From positions 1 through 64,000 of the forward strand of contig NZ_SLXB01000002.1 of assembly GCF_004342845.1 (NCBI RefSeq): a DNA stretch of 64,000 bases, given 5' to 3'. The translations under genes were made by a program, and so were the position numbers. Origin of the DNA: Prevotella heparinolytica. GTDB lineage: Bacteria > Bacteroidota > Bacteroidia > Bacteroidales > Bacteroidaceae. Below are positions 53,234-62,429 of the stretch, piece after piece (position 1 is the stretch's first letter; every line of letters begins with the position of its first letter). The notes beneath the pieces were generated by a model. That model worked only from the letters and a program-made list of their open reading frames with translations. It was not told where the DNA came from and searched no databases.

Positions 53234-53947
53234 AACCTCTGACTTTTTTTTTATGCCGTATCGGAGCCGGTAAGGAGTGTCGAGTTTCAGGTGCAATGAG
53301 AAAGTAGTGTTCAGCCGTCGTCCAGTTTTTGACGAATAAATACGCTCGCCCGAAGCATGAGGGAAAGAGGAAGATTTTTCGTTCAAACCGTAAGGCTTGA
53401 ACTTGCGACGGCGTTAAGAACACGAAAATACTTTCGCAACTGAATCCGACACGTCCTACCGCTTTCCGGATGCTTTGTCTTAGAGAGGAAGAGGTTATAT
53501 TCGAGGGAAGCAGAGAAAAAAGGATATAGGATATCAGGACTATCGGATTTTGAATAAACAGTAGTCTTCTTCGTTTCTAAGAATAGACTTTATAGCATGG
53601 TATAAACGAAATGAAGAATTGAAAAAACGATTTTTCATGGTTTTTGCTTACAAATACAGTATCTTTGTAGGAGAAATATAGAAGTATGTATTGCGGAAAT
53701 ATTTTCCTGCAATTCATGATATATAACATAACGTTCGCTGAACGTCTCATCACGAAAACTGGCACTTTTCAACTAAAAGAAGAGACCGATGCGCAATGTT
53801 CATGCTATACACAAGTATGGCGTGGGCTTGCCTGTCTTCTTCTTTGGGTATGCCAGTACCTCGTGGTGGAGCAGCGTGAGTTCCACGCTTCTTTTTTTGG
53901 AGGTTAGCGAATGTTCTTTGACAGGAAAAATGGCAATAAATTGAGAC
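53234..53947. other. Presumed right end of the ICE; no clear gene
   Basis: Holds an 11-bp block GAACTTGCGAC (53399-53409) that also occurs in the T arm of the left tRNA-like sequence, and a -7 box TATCTTTG at 53660-53667 pointing right. Two short frames (from 53686 and about 53790) show no recognisable protein. It could contain the attachment site or a decayed gene. Confidence 0.4.
53660..53667 (+). promoter_or_regulatory. -7 box TATCTTTG before the DHFR-like gene
   Basis: Exact TAnnTTTG match 280 bp before the start at 53948; the transcript would have a long leader or an unrecognised small gene. Confidence 0.45.
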
Positions 53948-54472
53948 ATGAAAAAGATTAAATTGTACATTGCTGTTTCTGCGGATGGATATATCGCACC
54001 TCCCGACGGAGACTTGAGTTGGCTTGTCAATCACCCGATGCCATCGAAGGAAGAACATCAAGATTTCTTAAACTCGGTGGATACCGTTCTTTTAGACGGT
54101 AATATGTACAGTAATCTTGTTTGTATGGATATTCTATGGCCATACAAAGGCAAAGAGGTATATGTCGTTTCTCCTCATCCGGTCTTAGCAAAGTATGAAG
54201 TAAAATTCATCACGGAAAAGGTTTCGGAGACGATTGCTGACCTCAAAAGAGCGAGAGGGAAGGACATTTGGCTTGCCGGAGGCGCCGACCTCATTTCCTT
54301 ATTACGTGACAATGGCTTGATTGACGAAATGATAATCATTTACACGCCTGAAGTCTTTGATAAGGGAATTGCTTTATTCTCAGAAGACCCCGAAAAATCA
54401 GCTTGGAAGTTGGTAGAAAGCATTTCGTACAACGACATAGCTGTTAGAAAAGATACACTTAGCCAAGAATAA
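53948..54472 (+). CDS. Dihydrofolate-reductase-like (RibD C-terminal) protein
   Basis: 174 residues. The RibD-C/DHFR-like fold shows KLYIAVSADGYIAPPDGDLSWL at the start, VDTVLLDGNMYSNL in the middle and GKDIWLAGGADLISLLRDNGLIDEMIIIYTPEVFDKGIALF. Members bind NAD(P)H and reduce pteridine- or pyrimidine-like substrates. Such stand-alone copies often sit at genome-island edges; the true substrate is unknown. Confidence 0.88.
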   Translation: MKKIKLYIAVSADGYIAPPDGDLSWLVNHPMPSKEEHQDFLNSVDTVLLDGNMYSNLVCMDILWPYKGKEVYVVSPHPVLAKYEVKFITEKVSETIADLKRARGKDIWLAGGADLISLLRDNGLIDEMIIIYTPEVFDKGIALFSEDPEKSAWKLVESISYNDIAVRKDTLSQE

Positions 54473-54551
54473 GACTTAACTGAGTCAACTTTAAACAGGG
54501 ATTGTAATAACAGCAGTCAACTAAAATCAGGATAATACATAGGGAAACATT

Positions 54552-54603
54552 TTAGTGCAAGGTGCAAGCATCTATATATAGATAGACTTGCACCTTGCAC
54601 TAA
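54552..54603. repeat. 17-bp perfect inverted repeat with 18-nt loop
   Basis: TTAGTGCAAGGTGCAAG pairs perfectly with CTTGCACCTTGCACTAA. The loop itself contains the palindrome TCTATATATAGA. No T-run follows. It may be a small non-autonomous element, a protein-binding site, or a strong RNA hairpin. Confidence 0.75.
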
Positions 54604-54853
54604 GGTCAAATGATTTTATATTAAGAATATTTGTAGTTTCTAAAAAATGTAGTATTTTTGAACCTGAATTTTATGCGGACAGATGAACGCCAATTGCGGC
54701 AAACGCTGCCAATAGGTAAAAAACAAGTCAATTTATCCCATCTTGTATCCCGTAGTGATCTTTGAAAAAACAAATCACTGAATAATAGCGGATCAGATTG
54801 AATGGTTCAAAAACCGTACGCACCGCAATAAATATTGAAAATCAATAATTTAT

Positions 54854-54902
54854 AAAACAATACCCAATTTTACACCCTATATGTAAAGTTGGGTATTGTT
54901 TT
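54854..54902 (+). terminator. Long hairpin terminator
   Basis: Left arm (54854-54874) starting AAAACAATACCCAA and right arm (54882-54902) ending TTGGGTATTGTTTT pair at 20 of 21 positions and run into TTTT. It ends whatever is transcribed from the -7 box at 54653. Confidence 0.8.
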
Positions 54903-54931
54903 TTATAAGATTCAAATAGCAGAAAGCGGAA

Positions 54932-55183
54932 GTGTCAAAGAAAAATACTACCAAGAGAGAAGCGGAAGAAGAGGAGGTGATGACGGATAGGATGAAGGTT
55001 GCCGAAGAGACACAACCGATGCCCGAAGAAACAGGGCCGCTTGCCGAAAAAGCAAGCTCGCTTGTAGAAGAAGACGGGGATTTTCAGGCGGCAGCTTCCC
55101 CTGCCACTACTACGGAAGTGTCCGAAGCTTGCGCGGCGACTCCGGACAAACTTGTAGCCGACTGCTTGCCGACTGCGAGCTGA
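54932..55183 (+). CDS. Doubtful acidic small protein, 83 aa
   Basis: GTG start. Composition is heavily Glu/Ala/Thr, with no recognisable domain. It follows a terminator with no visible promoter, and its stop codon falls inside the loop of an 18-bp inverted repeat. It may be chance coding in GC-rich filler DNA. Confidence 0.25.
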   Translation: MSKKNTTKREAEEEEVMTDRMKVAEETQPMPEETGPLAEKASSLVEEDGDFQAAASPATTTEVSEACAATPDKLVADCLPTAS

Positions 55184-55201
55184 CTCGCAGTCGGCAAGCA
55201 G
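55162..55201. repeat. 18-bp perfect inverted repeat with CTGA loop
   Basis: CTGCTTGCCGACTGCGAG pairs with CTCGCAGTCGGCAAGCAG. Very stable; no T-run follows. Confidence 0.75.
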
Positions 55202-55382
55202 CCCGAAAAGAGGCAAAAAGCGAGATAACAAGCAGTTCCTTAGCGAGTTACCACACCTATCTCCCCTCGCGCGCGCGAGAGAAGAAGAGAATAGAGAAGA
55301 AGAGAATAGAAAATACCTCCTCCATATAATTCCTCCTCTTAAGGTGGAGGAGGTGGAGAAACGCCACACCGCATGAGCCATA

Positions 55383-55500
55383 ACGTGAGGGCGCAACGGG
55401 TGCGAGGTGTGAGATTGCAGACGGTGAAGTGCGGGGCTACGGAAGCCGAAGTGCGGGCTTACGGGTGACAAAGTGCGGAGTTGCGGACGATGAAGTGTGG
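55383..55500. repeat. 22-bp degenerate tandem repeat, about five units
   Basis: Units at 55383, 55405, 55427, 55449 and 55471 plus a partial at 55493 share AAGTGCGGrsTTrCGGryrr. Two units are nearly identical at their 5' half (AAGTGCGGG). The period is not a multiple of three, so it is not coding repeat structure. Confidence 0.65.
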
Positions 55501-55554
55501 AGGGGATGAGGGACATGGATGAACTTATACGCCGGTTCGGGATAAGAACCTCTC

Positions 55555-55945
55555 CTTCTCTTGCACAGCATGACCTTGTCATATATCGGCATTGGTTTGT
55601 TCTTCATCTTTGCTTTCAATCCGTGTAGAAGATGTATCCCCCGTTGAAAGAGTTCCTCAAAAAGTTCCTGTTTGATATAGCCCCTGTCGACAAAAACCTT
55701 TCCGTACAGGACTTTTGTAAAAACAGGCCACACCCGTTTGTCCCTGTCATCCACGTTGGCCGGTGTGAGACAGAAAGTTATGAGTTCTCCCGTGTTATTG
55801 CAGAGAACATCAAACGAATCGGCTTACTCGGGCGACCATCGTTCTGACAAGACAAAGGGCTGAAAGCCGTATCGAATTTCTCCCAATCTATTTTGTCGGC
55901 CAATTTGTAGAGTGGGTACGATGGGGTCAGCATATCTGATTAACT
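55555..55945 (-). pseudogene. Mosaic of two transposase fragments (IS982-like and IS5/IS1182-like)
   Basis: On the minus strand, about 55945-55825 encodes YKLADKIDWEKFDTAFSPL and GRPSKPIRLM, the N-terminus of IS5/IS1182-type transposases. From about 55821 to 55555 the frame encodes LCNNTGELITFCLTPANVDDR and KVLYGKVFVDRGYIKQELFEEL, the middle of an IS982-type transposase. Neither is complete, and the join lacks any intervening sequence. Confidence 0.65.
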
Positions 55946-55990
55946 GCTGAATAATGAAGGGGTATTATGGGACTTTTTTTATTATGAAAA

Positions 55991-56018
55991 AGGTTGTGTC
56001 AAAACGTTGGCACAACCT
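55991..56018 (-). terminator. Terminator of tRNA-Gly
   Basis: AGGTTGTG / CACAACCT, an 8-bp stem with a 12-nt loop; on the minus strand it is followed by TTTTTCATAATAAAAAA. Lies 16 bp after the tRNA 3' end. Confidence 0.7.
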
Positions 56019-56033
56019 CACATTCTCAGACAG

Positions 56034-56106
56034 AGCGGCAAGCGAGACTCGAACTCGTGACCCTCAGCTTGGGAAGCTGATGCTCTACCAACTGAGCTAC
56101 TGCCGC
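56034..56106 (-). tRNA. tRNA-Gly (CCC)
   Basis: Acceptor GCGGCAG / TTGCCGC, D arm GCTC...GAGC, anticodon arm TCAGC-TTCCCAA-GCTGA giving CCC, T arm with TTCGAGT. One mismatch in the T stem. CCA is not encoded. Marks the start of ordinary chromosome to the right. Confidence 0.9.
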
Positions 56107-56330
56107 ATTCTTTATATCTACTTAAGTGGCTGCAAAGGTAATAAAATCTTCCCGAAAGAAACAAGCATTTTCTTAAATATTTCGTGTTTCTAAATTATCT
56201 TCCCCTTAAGTTCCTATGTTTGTAATTGAAAAACAGGAACTAATATCATACAAGATAAAAAACGAGAGTATTCTCTATAAAACCTACTCCTATCTTTAAA
56301 AGGTTAATTCCATAATATCATGAGACATCC

Positions 56331-56361
56331 TTGCCTTTGCCATAAAAATCATATATATTTG
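56331..56361 (+). promoter_or_regulatory. Promoter of the cob operon
   Basis: TTG (56331-56333), a 20-bp spacer and TATATTTG (56354-56361), 27 bp before the cobU ATG. No cobalamin riboswitch is seen in the 280-bp upstream gap. Confidence 0.6.
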
Positions 56362-56388
56362 CTCCATAAATCAAGCAGATGCAGCATT

Positions 56389-56901
56389 ATGAAGCGAATC
56401 ATACTAATCACCGGAGGGTCCCGTTCCGGTAAAAGCACGTATGCCGAGAAATTGGCACTCAGCCTTTCGCCCACCCCTGTGTATATTGCCACAGCACGCA
56501 TTTGGGATGATGATTTTAGGGAAAGAGTGGAACAGCATCAGAAACGGCGGGGAGCGGAATGGATCAATATTGAAGAAGAGAAAGAACTCAGTCGCCACCG
56601 ATTGGCTGAAAAGGTGGTTTTGATAGACTGCGTCACTCTATGGTGCACCAACTTCTTTTTTGATATGAATTCCGATACCGAGCAGGCGCTTGCCGCAGCT
56701 AAAGAGGAGTTCAACCGTTTCACCGAGCAAGAGGCTACTTTCATTTTCGTAACCAATGAGATTGGTATGGGTGGGGTTTCCGAGAACAAACTACAACAGA
56801 AGTTCACGGATATGCAGGGATGGATGAATCAATATATTGCCTCCCGCGCCGATGAGGTGATATTGATGGTGGCAGGCATTCCGATGCAAGTAAAAAAATG
56901 A
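56389..56901 (+). CDS. cobU: Adenosylcobinamide kinase/guanylyltransferase CobU
   Basis: 170 residues from the ATG at 56389; the promoter lies inside the longer frame. P-loop GGSRSGKS (residues 9-16), the guanylylation His in RERVEQHQKRRGAEW, and TNEIGMGGVSEN. It phosphorylates adenosylcobinamide and forms adenosylcobinamide-GDP in the late cobalamin pathway. First gene of cobUTSC. Confidence 0.95.
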   Translation: MKRIILITGGSRSGKSTYAEKLALSLSPTPVYIATARIWDDDFRERVEQHQKRRGAEWINIEEEKELSRHRLAEKVVLIDCVTLWCTNFFFDMNSDTEQALAAAKEEFNRFTEQEATFIFVTNEIGMGGVSENKLQQKFTDMQGWMNQYIASRADEVILMVAGIPMQVKK

Positions 56902-56977
56902 CGAGATAACCAACTGCAAAAAGTAATCAAATAATGAATAAACAAACCTTACTAGGGTTTTAAACAAGAAAATACTA

Positions 56978-58015
56978 ATGAAAACATTCCATATCACTCA
57001 TCCGGACGAATCTATCCGTGCCGCATTGACAGACAAAATCAACAACCTTACCAAACCCAAAGGTTCTCTGGGCATGTTGGAGGAATTGGCACTGCAAATC
57101 GGTCTTATACAGCAAACCTTATCCCCTACCCTGAGGCATCCACAGAACATTATCTTTGCGGCCGATCATGGCATTGTAGAAGAAGGAGTGAGCTTGTCGC
57201 CCAAAGAAATCACTTGGCAACAAATCAGCAACTTCCTACACGGAGGGGCAGGTGTAAACTTTCTTTGCCGGCAACATGGATTCGTATTGAAAATAGTAGA
57301 TGCCGGCGTGGACTACGACCTGCCGTATGAAAAGGGCATTATCAATATGAAAGTACGCAAAAGTTCGCGAAATTATCTACACGAAGCCGCTATGACCGAA
57401 GAAGAAATGGAACAATGTATGGAACGAGGCGCCGAAGTGGTGCGCCTATGTCACAACGAAAGCAGCAACATCCTCAGTTTCGGTGAAATGGGTATAGGAA
57501 ATACCTCTTCGTCTTCTTTATGGATGAGTTACTTTGCCGACATTCCGTTAGAGCAATGTGTAGGAGCTGGCAGCGGTCTCGACCATATGGGCATCCGTCA
57601 CAAATACGAAGTATTAAAGCAATCAATGGATAATTATAAAGGAAACGGCTCCGTACGCGACATCATGCGTCACTTCGGCGGTTTGGAAATGGTGATGGCC
57701 GTAGGTGCCATGCTGCAAGCGGCAGAATTGAAAATGATTATATTGGTGGACGGATTCATCATGACCAATTGCCTCCTTGCCGCTTCCATGCTCCATCCGG
57801 AAGTGAAAGACTATGCCATCTTCGGGCATTGCGGAAACGAAACAGGACACAGGCTTGTACTCGATTCTTTGCACGCCAAACCGTTACTGAATCTGGACTT
57901 GCGTTTGGGAGAAGGTACGGGAGCAATATGTGCATATCCCATTGTAGACTCCGCCGTAAGGATGATTAATGAAATGGATAATTTTGCACATGCTTCTATT
58001 ACGAAATATTTTTAA
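56978..58015 (+). CDS. cobT: Nicotinate-nucleotide-dimethylbenzimidazole phosphoribosyltransferase CobT
   Basis: 345 residues, normal length. Features: [49 protein letters not shown] and, near the C-terminus, [17 protein letters not shown] with the catalytic Glu. It makes alpha-ribazole phosphate for the lower ligand of cobalamin. Confidence 0.96.
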   Translation: MKTFHITHPDESIRAALTDKINNLTKPKGSLGMLEELALQIGLIQQTLSPTLRHPQNIIFAADHGIVEEGVSLSPKEITWQQISNFLHGGAGVNFLCRQHGFVLKIVDAGVDYDLPYEKGIINMKVRKSSRNYLHEAAMTEEEMEQCMERGAEVVRLCHNESSNILSFGEMGIGNTSSSSLWMSYFADIPLEQCVGAGSGLDHMGIRHKYEVLKQSMDNYKGNGSVRDIMRHFGGLEMVMAVGAMLQAAELKMIILVDGFIMTNCLLAASMLHPEVKDYAIFGHCGNETGHRLVLDSLHAKPLLNLDLRLGEGTGAICAYPIVDSAVRMINEMDNFAHASITKYF

Positions 58016-58081
58016 TCCGACACATCCTGGACAAACAATTTTTAATAAAGAATAGATTACCATAGATTCTCAACGTAAACC

Positions 58082-58840
58082 ATGAACAACATTCTGGCAG
58101 CATTCATATTACTCACCCGATTACCTTTCTGGAGAATAAAAGAAGTACCGACCGATAGTTTCAAACACATAGTCCCCTATTGGCCGTTCGTGGGTTGGTT
58201 GACGGGTGGCATAATGGTGACAACATTATGGTTGACAGCTCAGGTTTTGCCGCTGCCGACAGCATGGGGAATAGCTATTGTGAGCCGCCTGCTCGTCAGC
58301 GGATGTTTGCACGAAGATGGTCTGGCCGATTTCTTCGATGGTTTTGGCGGAGGAAAGACACGCGAGCATACACTTTCCATCATGAAAGATTCTCATATTG
58401 GCAGTTACGGAGTCATCGGACTGATTTGCTATTTCCTGCTTTTATGGCAATTGCATCATCTTCCGCTCCACAGCCTTTGTATCCTTGTATTCTGCGGAGA
58501 CTGCTGGAGCAAATGTTGCGCTTCTCAGATTGTCAACTTCTTACCTTACGCCCGTAAAGAAGGAGAAAGTAAAACCGGAGTTTTATACAATCGTATGACT
58601 ATCGGCGAATTATTCGTTTGTCTCATTGTCGGTCTGCTACCACTTGCGGTACTATTGCCTGCAAAGATATGGGTTGCCGCTTTCTTCCCCATATTCACCT
58701 TTGCCTTGTTATGCCTACTGATGAAACGACGCTTGCAAGGATATACGGGTGACTGCTGCGGAGCCACTTTTCTGCTTTGCGAACTATCGTTCTATATAGG
58801 AAGTCTGATACTGATAAACCTTACATATATAAATGGTTGA
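58082..58840 (+). CDS. cobS: Adenosylcobinamide-GDP ribazoletransferase CobS
   Basis: 252 residues, polytopic. The motif HEDGLADFFDGFGGGKTREHTLSIMKDSHIGSYG carries the conserved acidic residues that bind the metal-nucleotide. It joins alpha-ribazole to adenosylcobinamide-GDP in the membrane. Confidence 0.95.
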   Translation: MNNILAAFILLTRLPFWRIKEVPTDSFKHIVPYWPFVGWLTGGIMVTTLWLTAQVLPLPTAWGIAIVSRLLVSGCLHEDGLADFFDGFGGGKTREHTLSIMKDSHIGSYGVIGLICYFLLLWQLHHLPLHSLCILVFCGDCWSKCCASQIVNFLPYARKEGESKTGVLYNRMTIGELFVCLIVGLLPLAVLLPAKIWVAAFFPIFTFALLCLLMKRRLQGYTGDCCGATFLLCELSFYIGSLILINLTYING

Positions 58841-58925
58841 TTGGTATGATTTGTCATTCTACATAAGGTAAAGTTCCTTTTATCAGTGACACAGTAACAA
58901 TTCAACAATAGAAGCTACCTATACA

Positions 58926-59465
58926 ATGGAAATAATCTTGATTCGCCACACTTCGGTAGATGTGCCGCCGGGTGTATGTTACGGGCAGACAGATGTACCC
59001 TTAAAAGCAACGTTTAAAGAAGAAGCCTCCGTGACAGCGGAAAATCTGAAGGAGTATTTTCCCTTCGAACATGTCTACACAAGTCCGTTGACACGGTGTG
59101 TCCGCCTCGCCTCATTTTGCGGTTATCCCGATGCCGAACACGACAATCGCCTCATGGAGATAAACTTCGGCAGTTGGGAAATGAAGCCTTTTGACCATAA
59201 TAACGACCCTCGCTTGAAGGAGTGGTATGCTGACTATCTGAACGTGGCTGCCACAGGCGGAGAGTCATTTGCCATGCAATATCAACGCGTCAGTGGTTTT
59301 CTGGACGAACTTAAACAGAAACCATACAAGAAAGTAGCCATCTTTGCACATGGAGGCGTACTGATTTGCGCACAAATTTATGCCGGAATCATCCATGTAG
59401 AAGAGGCTTTCAGGGCATTAACTCCCTATGGAGGCATCATACGTATCCATCTGAATAAGAAATGA
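58926..59465 (+). CDS. cobC: Alpha-ribazole phosphatase CobC
   Basis: 179 residues, histidine phosphatase fold. LIRHTSVDVPPG holds the phosphohistidine and YTSPLTRCVRLA and FAHGGVLICAQI complete the active site. It removes phosphate from alpha-ribazole phosphate (or the cobalamin phosphate). Last gene of the cob operon. Confidence 0.92.
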   Translation: MEIILIRHTSVDVPPGVCYGQTDVPLKATFKEEASVTAENLKEYFPFEHVYTSPLTRCVRLASFCGYPDAEHDNRLMEINFGSWEMKPFDHNNDPRLKEWYADYLNVAATGGESFAMQYQRVSGFLDELKQKPYKKVAIFAHGGVLICAQIYAGIIHVEEAFRALTPYGGIIRIHLNKK

Positions 59466-59502
59466 AGAAAATAATTGTCCTCCCAAACTTACGCCATCGA
59501 AC

Positions 59503-59540
59503 AAAAAAGCGGCACAGAATTCTATCTGTCACCGCTTTTA
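59503..59540. terminator. Bidirectional terminator after cobC
   Basis: AAAAGCGG / CCGCTTTT, with a further CACAGA / TCTGTC pairing in the loop. Separates convergent cobC and the zinc-ribbon gene. Confidence 0.8.
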
Positions 59541-59558
59541 CATTATTTACAGGGGCAA

Positions 59559-60392
59559 TTATTCTTCGGAGTTTGCCGCTTTCTTTCTTGTTCTTGTCGG
59601 CTTTTCCTTTGCTGTCTCAGTTTTTTGTTCGGAAGTTATGCCCGCCAATTCAGGGTCAATCATAATGCGTCCGCAGTATTCGCAAACGATGATTTTCTTG
59701 CGCGAACGAATATCCAATTGTCTCTGAGGTGGAATCTTGTTGAAGCAACCGCCGCAGGCATCGCGCTGTACATATACAATGCCAAGTCCGTTACGTGAGT
59801 TTTTACGAATGCGCTTGAATGACTGAAGCAACCTCGGTTCTATTCTGGTTTCAAGATCTTTGGCTTTGTCTCTCAACTTTTCTTCTTCCTGCTTCGTCTC
59901 AGAAATGATTTCGTCCAATTCGCTTTTCTTCACCTCAAGGTCTTTTTGTCTTTCCTCCAAAGCGGCAGAACTATCGGCCACTTCCTTGGATTTTTCCACT
60001 TCCTGTTCGGCAAACTCTTTGATACGCTTTTCGCATAACTCTATTTCCAAAGTCTGGAACTCAATTTCTTTACTCAAGAAATCATACTCCCGATTATTAC
60101 GTACATTATCTTGCTGGTCTTTATATTTTGCAACAGAAGCCTTTGCTGCTTCAATTTCGACTTTTTTCCCGGCGATGGATGATTTCAGTTCGGAAACTTC
60201 TGCTTTGATTCTGTCAATACGTGTACTGAGACCGGCAATCTCATCTTCCAAGTCTTGCACCTCCAGCGGAAGCTCACCTCTCAACGTCTTTATTTCATCA
60301 ATCTTAGACAACATAGTCTGCAATTGGAACAAAGCTTTCAGCTTTTGTTCCACGGTCAATTCCTGAGGATCTTTCTTTGCTTCTTTAGCCAT
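59559..60392 (-). CDS. Zinc-ribbon coiled-coil protein (PF02591 type)
   Basis: 277 residues. Residues about 20-200 are a long coiled coil. The C-terminus holds CGGCFNKIPPQRQ and VCEYCGRI, forming a C4 zinc ribbon; a basic KPTRTRKKA tail follows. Family members bind nucleic acids or act in trafficking of other proteins; function here unknown. It follows the Nif3 gene by 5 bp, as in many Bacteroides genomes. Confidence 0.9.
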   Translation of the reverse strand: MAKEAKKDPQELTVEQKLKALFQLQTMLSKIDEIKTLRGELPLEVQDLEDEIAGLSTRIDRIKAEVSELKSSIAGKKVEIEAAKASVAKYKDQQDNVRNNREYDFLSKEIEFQTLEIELCEKRIKEFAEQEVEKSKEVADSSAALEERQKDLEVKKSELDEIISETKQEEEKLRDKAKDLETRIEPRLLQSFKRIRKNSRNGLGIVYVQRDACGGCFNKIPPQRQLDIRSRKKIIVCEYCGRIMIDPELAGITSEQKTETAKEKPTRTRKKAANSEE

Positions 60393-60397
60393 TTTAC

Positions 60398-61492
60398 TTA
60401 TAAGTATTTTATGGGATTTGTATTTACTTTGGTTATTTGAATATCAAAATAAGGAAACGCATCCCTGATTATCGTATAAAAAATTTCTTTCGTATATTGT
60501 TCACTTTCATAATGTCCTATCTCTGCCAGCAGTATATCAGAATCATGCCCGAAGTAATCGTGATACTTTATTTCGCCCGTAATAAAGACATCTGCCCCGT
60601 TGCGTATGGCAAGCGGCATTAAAAAGGCGCCCGCACCTCCACATAACGCAACTGTCCTGATTTCTCTTCCGAACAGTTTGTTATACCTCAGACATTCTAC
60701 TTCAAAGGTTTTCTTGATTCGTTTCAGAAACTCTAGTTCCGTTTCCGATGCTTCAAGTTCTCCTATGACACCGGCTCCGGCTTGCGTCCACGAATTTTGA
60801 AGAGGATATAGATCGAAAGCCGGTTCTTCATATGGATGCACTGCCATCAAAGCCTTGACAACTTCCGTTTTTTTATAGACCGGAAGTATCGTTTCAATGC
60901 GCATTTCTTTCTCCGTATGCAATTTCCCTATCTCCCCACAATAAGGATGCGTACCCTCTTGTGCACGGAACGTTCCCTCTCCTTCCAAATTATAACTGCA
61001 AGAATCATAGTTGCCGATATGTCCGCATCCGGCCTCGAACAAGGCTTTTCGCACCGTTTCCGCCTGCGCCTCTGGAACAAATGTAACCAACTTTATCAAA
61101 GCGTTTTCCTTTGCCTCCAAAATTCGTACATTCTTCAATCCTATCTTCTCGGCCATTTTGAAATTCACCCCTCCCGGCGAATTATCCAAGTTGGTATGGG
61201 CTGCATAGATAACAATATCATTCTTGATAGCTTTCAAGATGCATCGCTCTACATAATCTCTGCCCGTGATGGATTTATACCCTTTAAAGATGAGGGGATG
61301 ATGGGCGATGACAAAGTTGTATCCCAATGAAATCGCTTCATCCAATACGGCTTCGGTAACGTCAAGACACAACAAAGCCCCTGTTGCTTCCGCATCTGTC
61401 AATCCGATTTGCACGCCGGCATTATCAAATCCGTCTTGCAATGGCAGAGGCGCGAACCGTTCAAGGGCGCTTACTATTTCTTTAATTTTCAT
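60398..61492 (-). CDS. Nif3-like dinuclear metal protein
   Basis: 364 residues from the ATG at 61492 (MKIKEIVSALERFAPL); the upstream ATG at 61516 is less likely. Metal-binding features: HHPLIFKGYKSITG, AAHTNLDNSPGGVN and, near the end, GEIKYHDYFGHDSDILLAEIGHYESEQ. It contains the inserted domain of longer Nif3/YqfO members (about 127-240). Activity is not settled (GTP cyclohydrolase-like or chaperone roles have been proposed for relatives). Confidence 0.93.
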   Translation of the reverse strand: MKIKEIVSALERFAPLPLQDGFDNAGVQIGLTDAEATGALLCLDVTEAVLDEAISLGYNFVIAHHPLIFKGYKSITGRDYVERCILKAIKNDIVIYAAHTNLDNSPGGVNFKMAEKIGLKNVRILEAKENALIKLVTFVPEAQAETVRKALFEAGCGHIGNYDSCSYNLEGEGTFRAQEGTHPYCGEIGKLHTEKEMRIETILPVYKKTEVVKALMAVHPYEEPAFDLYPLQNSWTQAGAGVIGELEASETELEFLKRIKKTFEVECLRYNKLFGREIRTVALCGGAGAFLMPLAIRNGADVFITGEIKYHDYFGHDSDILLAEIGHYESEQYTKEIFYTIIRDAFPYFDIQITKVNTNPIKYL

Positions 61493-61592
61493 TGTAACCA
61501 GAAAACTTGGCCGCAAATATAGGAAAAATCAACGGATTAAAAAAAGTTCCGGATAAAAAAGTCATACCTATAAATATTTATGCAGTTTGCAA

Positions 61593-62393
61593 CTATTTAT
61601 GTTCTTTCTTTTCCACCATCACCGACAGCAGTTTGCCATAGGCGTCGAAAGACTTTCGAGAGGCCAAAGAGATGGTAATCATCAGAGAAAGCATGGATGC
61701 GGTGAAGGTGATGACCATAATCATCATTTGATATTTGATGGCTACATTCGGACTGCTGCCTCCCAATATCTGTCCTATCATGGTTCCGGGAAAAGCAACC
61801 AATCCCATTACAGAGATGTTGGCAATCAGTGGGCTGAAGGCTTTGATGATGGCTTGACGAATGAAGGGGGCTTGCGCTTCTGCTCTTGTAGCTCCATTCC
61901 CAAGAAGATAACGGTAAAGTTGCTGTTCGCGTTTCAAGCCACTATAATAGGCATTGAGAGCAATTACGTTGCTGGACAACATATTGCCCATAAGAATACC
62001 GAAAATGGGAATAAAATATCTGGCGCTGAACACTTTTTCTATCTGCAAAACAATTCCGATAAAAAATAATCCCACGCACACTACACTGCATAGAAATCCT
62101 GCGGAGATAGGAAGAAGCAGTATTTTTCGTTTCAACTGTGTGCGTGCCAATGCCGTTTGCGACGCGACGAATATCATGACAATCACCCACAGAAAATTTA
62201 TCCACGGATTGTCCCACAGAAAAAGATAATTCAAATATACTCCTATAAAGAACAATTGTACAATCATACGAACCGTACCTATCACGGTAGCATGCAATAG
62301 TCCTGTCTTGAACTTCCAAATGTAAAACAGCGGTATCAACAACAGCAATAATCCGATGCCTAAACTGAGATATGAGATGTCTATTGTTTCCAA
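61593..62393 (-). CDS. fetB: ABC transporter permease, FetB (iron-export) type
   Basis: 266 residues, about seven membrane helices. UPF0014/FetB features: LHATVIGTVRMIVQLFFIGVYLNYLF, IFGILMGNMLSSNVIALNAYYSGLKREQQLYRYLLGNGATRAEA and VGLVAFPGTMIGQILGGSSP. It partners with the ATPase upstream. In E. coli FetAB exports iron and helps resist oxidative stress. Confidence 0.92.
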   Translation of the reverse strand: METIDISYLSLGIGLLLLLIPLFYIWKFKTGLLHATVIGTVRMIVQLFFIGVYLNYLFLWDNPWINFLWVIVMIFVASQTALARTQLKRKILLLPISAGFLCSVVCVGLFFIGIVLQIEKVFSARYFIPIFGILMGNMLSSNVIALNAYYSGLKREQQLYRYLLGNGATRAEAQAPFIRQAIIKAFSPLIANISVMGLVAFPGTMIGQILGGSSPNVAIKYQMMIMVITFTASMLSLMITISLASRKSFDAYGKLLSVMVEKKEHK

Positions 62394-62429
62394 TTTTTTA
62401 TATACGTGCTGTTTGATAACAGTAATAAA

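Larger units (their letters stand above)
54473..56033. other. Low-density junction region with repeats and IS fragments
   Basis: Contains a 17-bp inverted repeat (54552-54603), a -7 box TATTTTTG (54653-54660) with a 30-codon frame after it (54673-54765), a long terminator (54854-54902), a doubtful small CDS, an 18-bp inverted repeat, a 22-bp tandem repeat and transposase fragments. No intact known gene. Confidence 0.6.

Noticed and set aside
53686..53907. Open frame of 73 codons after a -7 box
   Set aside because: Composition is unlike a folded protein and an overlapping frame is as long; kept only as part of the gap description.
54673..54765. 30-codon frame after the -7 box at 54653
   Set aside because: Very short; it could be the start of a decayed gene but no homology is recognisable.
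56107..56330. Possible cobalamin riboswitch before cobU
   Set aside because: No B12-box-like or conserved core elements seen; the gap is AT-rich with a plain promoter at its end.
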